Source of the DNA: an uncultured Bacilli bacterium
GTDB taxonomy: Bacteria; Bacillota_I; Bacilli_A; RF39; UBA660
NCBI GenBank assembly: GCA_934098525.1
Contig: CAKONZ010000004.1
Coordinates: forward strand, 1 to 64,000
Reading direction: 5' to 3'
Length of the DNA stretch: 64,000 nt
Below the pieces are notes generated by a model. That model was not told the origin of the DNA. It was given only the letters and a program-made list of their open reading frames with translations, and made no database searches. Numbering within the stretch: position 1 is the first letter of the stretch; each line of letters opens with the position of its first letter. Positions 61,932-64,000 of the stretch are shown piece by piece. Position numbers and translations under genes: made by a program.

Positions 61932-62527
61932 AGGACGTATATAAAAGAATAGCAAAAATGAAAAAATATGCTATAGAAAACAAAGTACCAATTATGGTAG
62001 ATGATAGCATAGAATTTATAACTGCATATATAGAAAAAAAACAAATCAAAAATATCTTAGAAATAGGTACAGCCATTGGATATTCTTCTATAATGATGGC
62101 CTTATCATCTCCTGATATTCATGTTGTTACAATTGAAAAAGATAAAGAAAGATATTTAGAAGCTCTAAAAAATGTAAAACAATTTAATTTAGAAGAAAGA
62201 ATAACATTAATTTATAGTGATGCCCTAGAAACAAAAATAAAAGGTAGATATGATATGATCTTAATTGATGCAGCTAAAAGTAAAAACATGGAATTTTTCA
62301 AGTATTATGAAAAGAATCTAGAATTAAACGGATCAATAATAACAGATAATTTAAAATTTCATGGCTATGTAGACAAAGACTTAAAAGACATAGAAAGTAG
62401 AAACATAAGAGCATTAGTAAAAAAAATAAGAAATTATATTACATTCTTAGAAGAAAACAATGAATACAAAACAAAGTTTTTTGACATAGGAGATGGCTTA
62501 TCAATTAGTGAAAGAAGTGTTAAATAG
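61925..62527 (+). CDS. trmR: tRNA 5-hydroxyuridine methyltransferase TrmR
   Basis: 200 residues, class I SAM methyltransferase of the COMT type: VPIMVDDSIEFI, motif I ILEIGTAIGYSSIMMA, VVTIEKDKERYLEAL, MILIDAAKSKNMEFFKYYE and IITDNLKFHGYV. It matches Bacillus YrrM/TrmR, which methylates ho5U34 to mo5U34. Start is GTG, either 61925 or 61916; 61916 is too close to the only aaggat ribosome site, so I use 61925. Overlaps mltG by 7 bp. Confidence 0.9.
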   Translation: MVEDVYKRIAKMKKYAIENKVPIMVDDSIEFITAYIEKKQIKNILEIGTAIGYSSIMMALSSPDIHVVTIEKDKERYLEALKNVKQFNLEERITLIYSDALETKIKGRYDMILIDAAKSKNMEFFKYYEKNLELNGSIITDNLKFHGYVDKDLKDIESRNIRALVKKIRNYITFLEENNEYKTKFFDIGDGLSISERSVK

Positions 62528-63354
62528 TGAAAATATTAATAAAACCAAAATATTCATATTTAAAATTATACAAGAATGCTGATGCATTCCTTTTTGGTAT
62601 AAAAAAATTATCATCATTCCAAACCAAAGAAATAAGTATTGAAAAATTAACAAAAATTGTTAATAAGTATAAAGACAAAGAAATATTTGTATCAATAGAT
62701 AAAAACATCTTTAATGAAGACTTAGAACTATTAAAACAATCATTAATAGCAATATCAAAATTAAATATAAAAGGATTATTCTTTTATGATTTAGCAGTTT
62801 TATACCTAGTAGAAAAACTAAAACTAAACATTCCCTTAATATGGAATCAAGATTTTTTAACTACAAATTATAAAACATGTGATTTTTATGAAAAACAAAA
62901 TGTCAAAGGTATAAAAATCTCCTCAGTCTTAACAACCGATGAAATAATTGAAATATCAGAAAAAACAAAATTAACAACATTTGTAGATATCTTTGGATAT
63001 CAATTAATGGCTTTTTCTAACAGAAAACTTATAACTAACTATTTTTCATATATAAACAAAAAAAATTTGAAAAAAAACAACTATATAATAGAAAGAAACA
63101 AGAAATACCTAATAAAAGAAAATACATCAGGTACAATGTTTATTTCTGATTATATATTAAATGGATATAGTAAAATAGAAAAACTTAAAAATATAGATTA
63201 TTTAATAGCAAATGAATTTATGATAAATCACTTTAAATTCAATCAAACAATAAACATATTAAAAGAAAAAAATAATCCAGATAAATTACAACATTTATAC
63301 AAAAACTTATCTACAGGATTCTTTGATAAAAAAACAATATATAAGGTGAAATAA
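62527..63354 (+). CDS. trhP1: tRNA hydroxylation protein P, small U32 subunit (YrrN-like)
   Basis: 275 residues, a U32-related protein with weak motifs: NADAFLFGIKKLSSFQTKEI, IFVSIDKNIFNEDLELLKQ, IKGLFFYDLAVLYLVEKL and LTTFVDIFGYQLMAFSNRKL. The Cys cluster of catalytic U32 proteins is missing, as expected for the YrrN-type partner. With TrhP2 it acts in prephenate-dependent ho5U34 formation, the step before TrmR. Start GTG 62527 overlaps the trmR stop by one base. Confidence 0.85.
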   Translation: MKILIKPKYSYLKLYKNADAFLFGIKKLSSFQTKEISIEKLTKIVNKYKDKEIFVSIDKNIFNEDLELLKQSLIAISKLNIKGLFFYDLAVLYLVEKLKLNIPLIWNQDFLTTNYKTCDFYEKQNVKGIKISSVLTTDEIIEISEKTKLTTFVDIFGYQLMAFSNRKLITNYFSYINKKNLKKNNYIIERNKKYLIKENTSGTMFISDYILNGYSKIEKLKNIDYLIANEFMINHFKFNQTINILKEKNNPDKLQHLYKNLSTGFFDKKTIYKVK

Positions 63355-64000
63355 TGGAAAAAATAGAACTTTTATCCCCAGCAGGAGATTTAGAAAAATT
63401 AAAAATAGCATATTTATATGGTGCTGATGCTTGTTATATTGGTGGAAAAGACTTTAGTTTAAGAGCTAATGCCACTAATTTTTCTCTTGAGGAAATAGAA
63501 AAAGCAACAAAATATGCTCACAAACTAAATAAAAAATTATATGTAACAGTAAATATTGTTTTTCATAATGAAGATATCAAAGGTTTAGAAGAATATTTAA
63601 AAAAACTAGAAGAATTTGAAGTAGATGGTTTAATTATAAGTGATCCACTTGTAATATCTTTAATAAAAGAAAAATATCCAAAATTAAAAATATTTATAAG
63701 TACCCAAAATTCTACTACTAATATAATGGCTGTAAAATATTGGTTAGAACAAGGAGTAGATAGAATTGTTCTTTCCAGAGAAGTAACAAAAGAAGATATA
63801 AAAAAAATATATGATGAAACCAAAGCTGAACTAGAAGTATTCTTACATGGTGCAATGTGTACATGTATATCAGGTAGATGTGTATTATCAAACTATTTTA
63901 CTAATAGAGACTCAAATCGTGGTGGTTGTGCTCAAGTATGTAGATTCAATTTTGATCTAGATAAAAAAAGACCAACAGAATACGCGGTAGCAACAAAAGA
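63354..64000 (+). CDS. trhP2: tRNA hydroxylation protein P, large U32 subunit (YrrO-like), 3' end outside window
   Basis: The first ~215 residues are visible: IELLSPAGDLEKLKIAYLYG, GADACYIGGKDFSLRANATN, FISTQNSTTNIMAVKYW, RIVLSREVTKEDI, FLHGAMCTCISGRCVLSNYF and the Cys cluster NRGGCAQVCRFNFDL. This is the catalytic U32 domain. ATG 63354 overlaps the trhP1 stop by one base, with aaggtgaaata as ribosome site. The frame is open to the window end. Confidence 0.93.
   Translation, partial: MEKIELLSPAGDLEKLKIAYLYGADACYIGGKDFSLRANATNFSLEEIEKATKYAHKLNKKLYVTVNIVFHNEDIKGLEEYLKKLEEFEVDGLIISDPLVISLIKEKYPKLKIFISTQNSTTNIMAVKYWLEQGVDRIVLSREVTKEDIKKIYDETKAELEVFLHGAMCTCISGRCVLSNYFTNRDSNRGGCAQVCRFNFDLDKKRPTEYAVATK

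Noticed and set aside
63563..63823. 86-codon minus-strand ORF
   Set aside because: Antisense of trhP2, whose U32 motifs are clear.

Overview
The window is AT-rich DNA from a spore-forming low-GC Bacillota, most likely a Bacilli-type lineage close to the Mollicutes branch. The standard genetic code is in use: UGA ends several genes (7, 23.8 and 53.2 kb) and Trp is UGG. Evidence for the lineage is a T-box on tyrS, spore-coat cotJBC, sporulation sigma factor sigG followed by a YlmC/YmxH-type gene, AddAB, a phosphoketolase, and the Bacillus-type order ireB-ruvX-yrzB-mltG-trmR-trhP1-trhP2. Nearly all genes and the rRNA run on the + strand, so + is probably the leading strand. Species cannot be named from the sequence.

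Layout. 0-5.2 kb: end of a 23S-5S rRNA operon, T-box plus tyrS, a stand-alone Clp-like AAA ATPase with a small membrane protein, cotJB-cotJC on the minus strand, and tRNA-His. 5.2-10.5 kb: an accessory block just after tRNA-His, made of a CYTH phosphohydrolase, a radical-SAM enzyme with viperin/MoaA-like features, a LysR regulator, three unrecognised small genes (two probably paralogous) and an ion-transporter-superfamily permease. 10.5-18 kb: several terminators, a zinc-ribbon membrane protein, an XRE regulator, two ABC ATPase-FtsX fusions and a UvrD-like helicase. 18.2-22 kb: a compact four-gene operon (coiled-coil/two-TM protein, a 56-residue peptide with a W-N-L-L-P-P motif, a helical protein, and a Ycf46-like AAA ATPase). 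This is the strongest candidate for an undescribed system. 22-27.4 kb: a Lys-rich unknown, YbaK-type deacylase, DUF1292, lytic transglycosylase, SDR, and a PLP enzyme of the aluminium-resistance/methionine gamma-lyase family.

27.4-41.5 kb: a reduced AddB and AddA, an amidoligase-like protein, a 50-residue ORF with an unrecognised 399-residue protein, phosphoketolase, a U32 protein, folD and tRNA-Ser. 41.5-50 kb: a degenerate kinase-like protein and two very large surface proteins. 50-54.6 kb: DUF421 protein, lipoprotein, DUF308 protein, the t6A operon tsaE-tsaB-rimI-tsaD, and tRNA-Ile, -Asn, -Glu. 54.54-56.09 kb: an AbiE-type (type IV) toxin-antitoxin module between two exact 40-bp copies of the tRNA-Glu terminator; the toxin gene has a one-base frameshift. 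56.1-64 kb: sigG-ylmC-lspA-rluD, a rhomboid protease, then the ireB...trhP2 operon, cut by the window end.

Cooperation: tsaE/B/D with the ANN-decoding tRNAs (Ile, Asn, Ser) serve t6A synthesis; trmR and trhP1/2 serve wobble-uridine modification; addA/addB serve double-strand-break repair. An oriented word, TAGCG (extended form TAGCGTCA six times on + and not noticed on -), is enriched on the + strand and may be a Chi-like signal for AddAB. Most intergenic gaps hold intrinsic terminators and promoters of TTGNNN-17-TATAAT type, often with a TG just before the -10 box.
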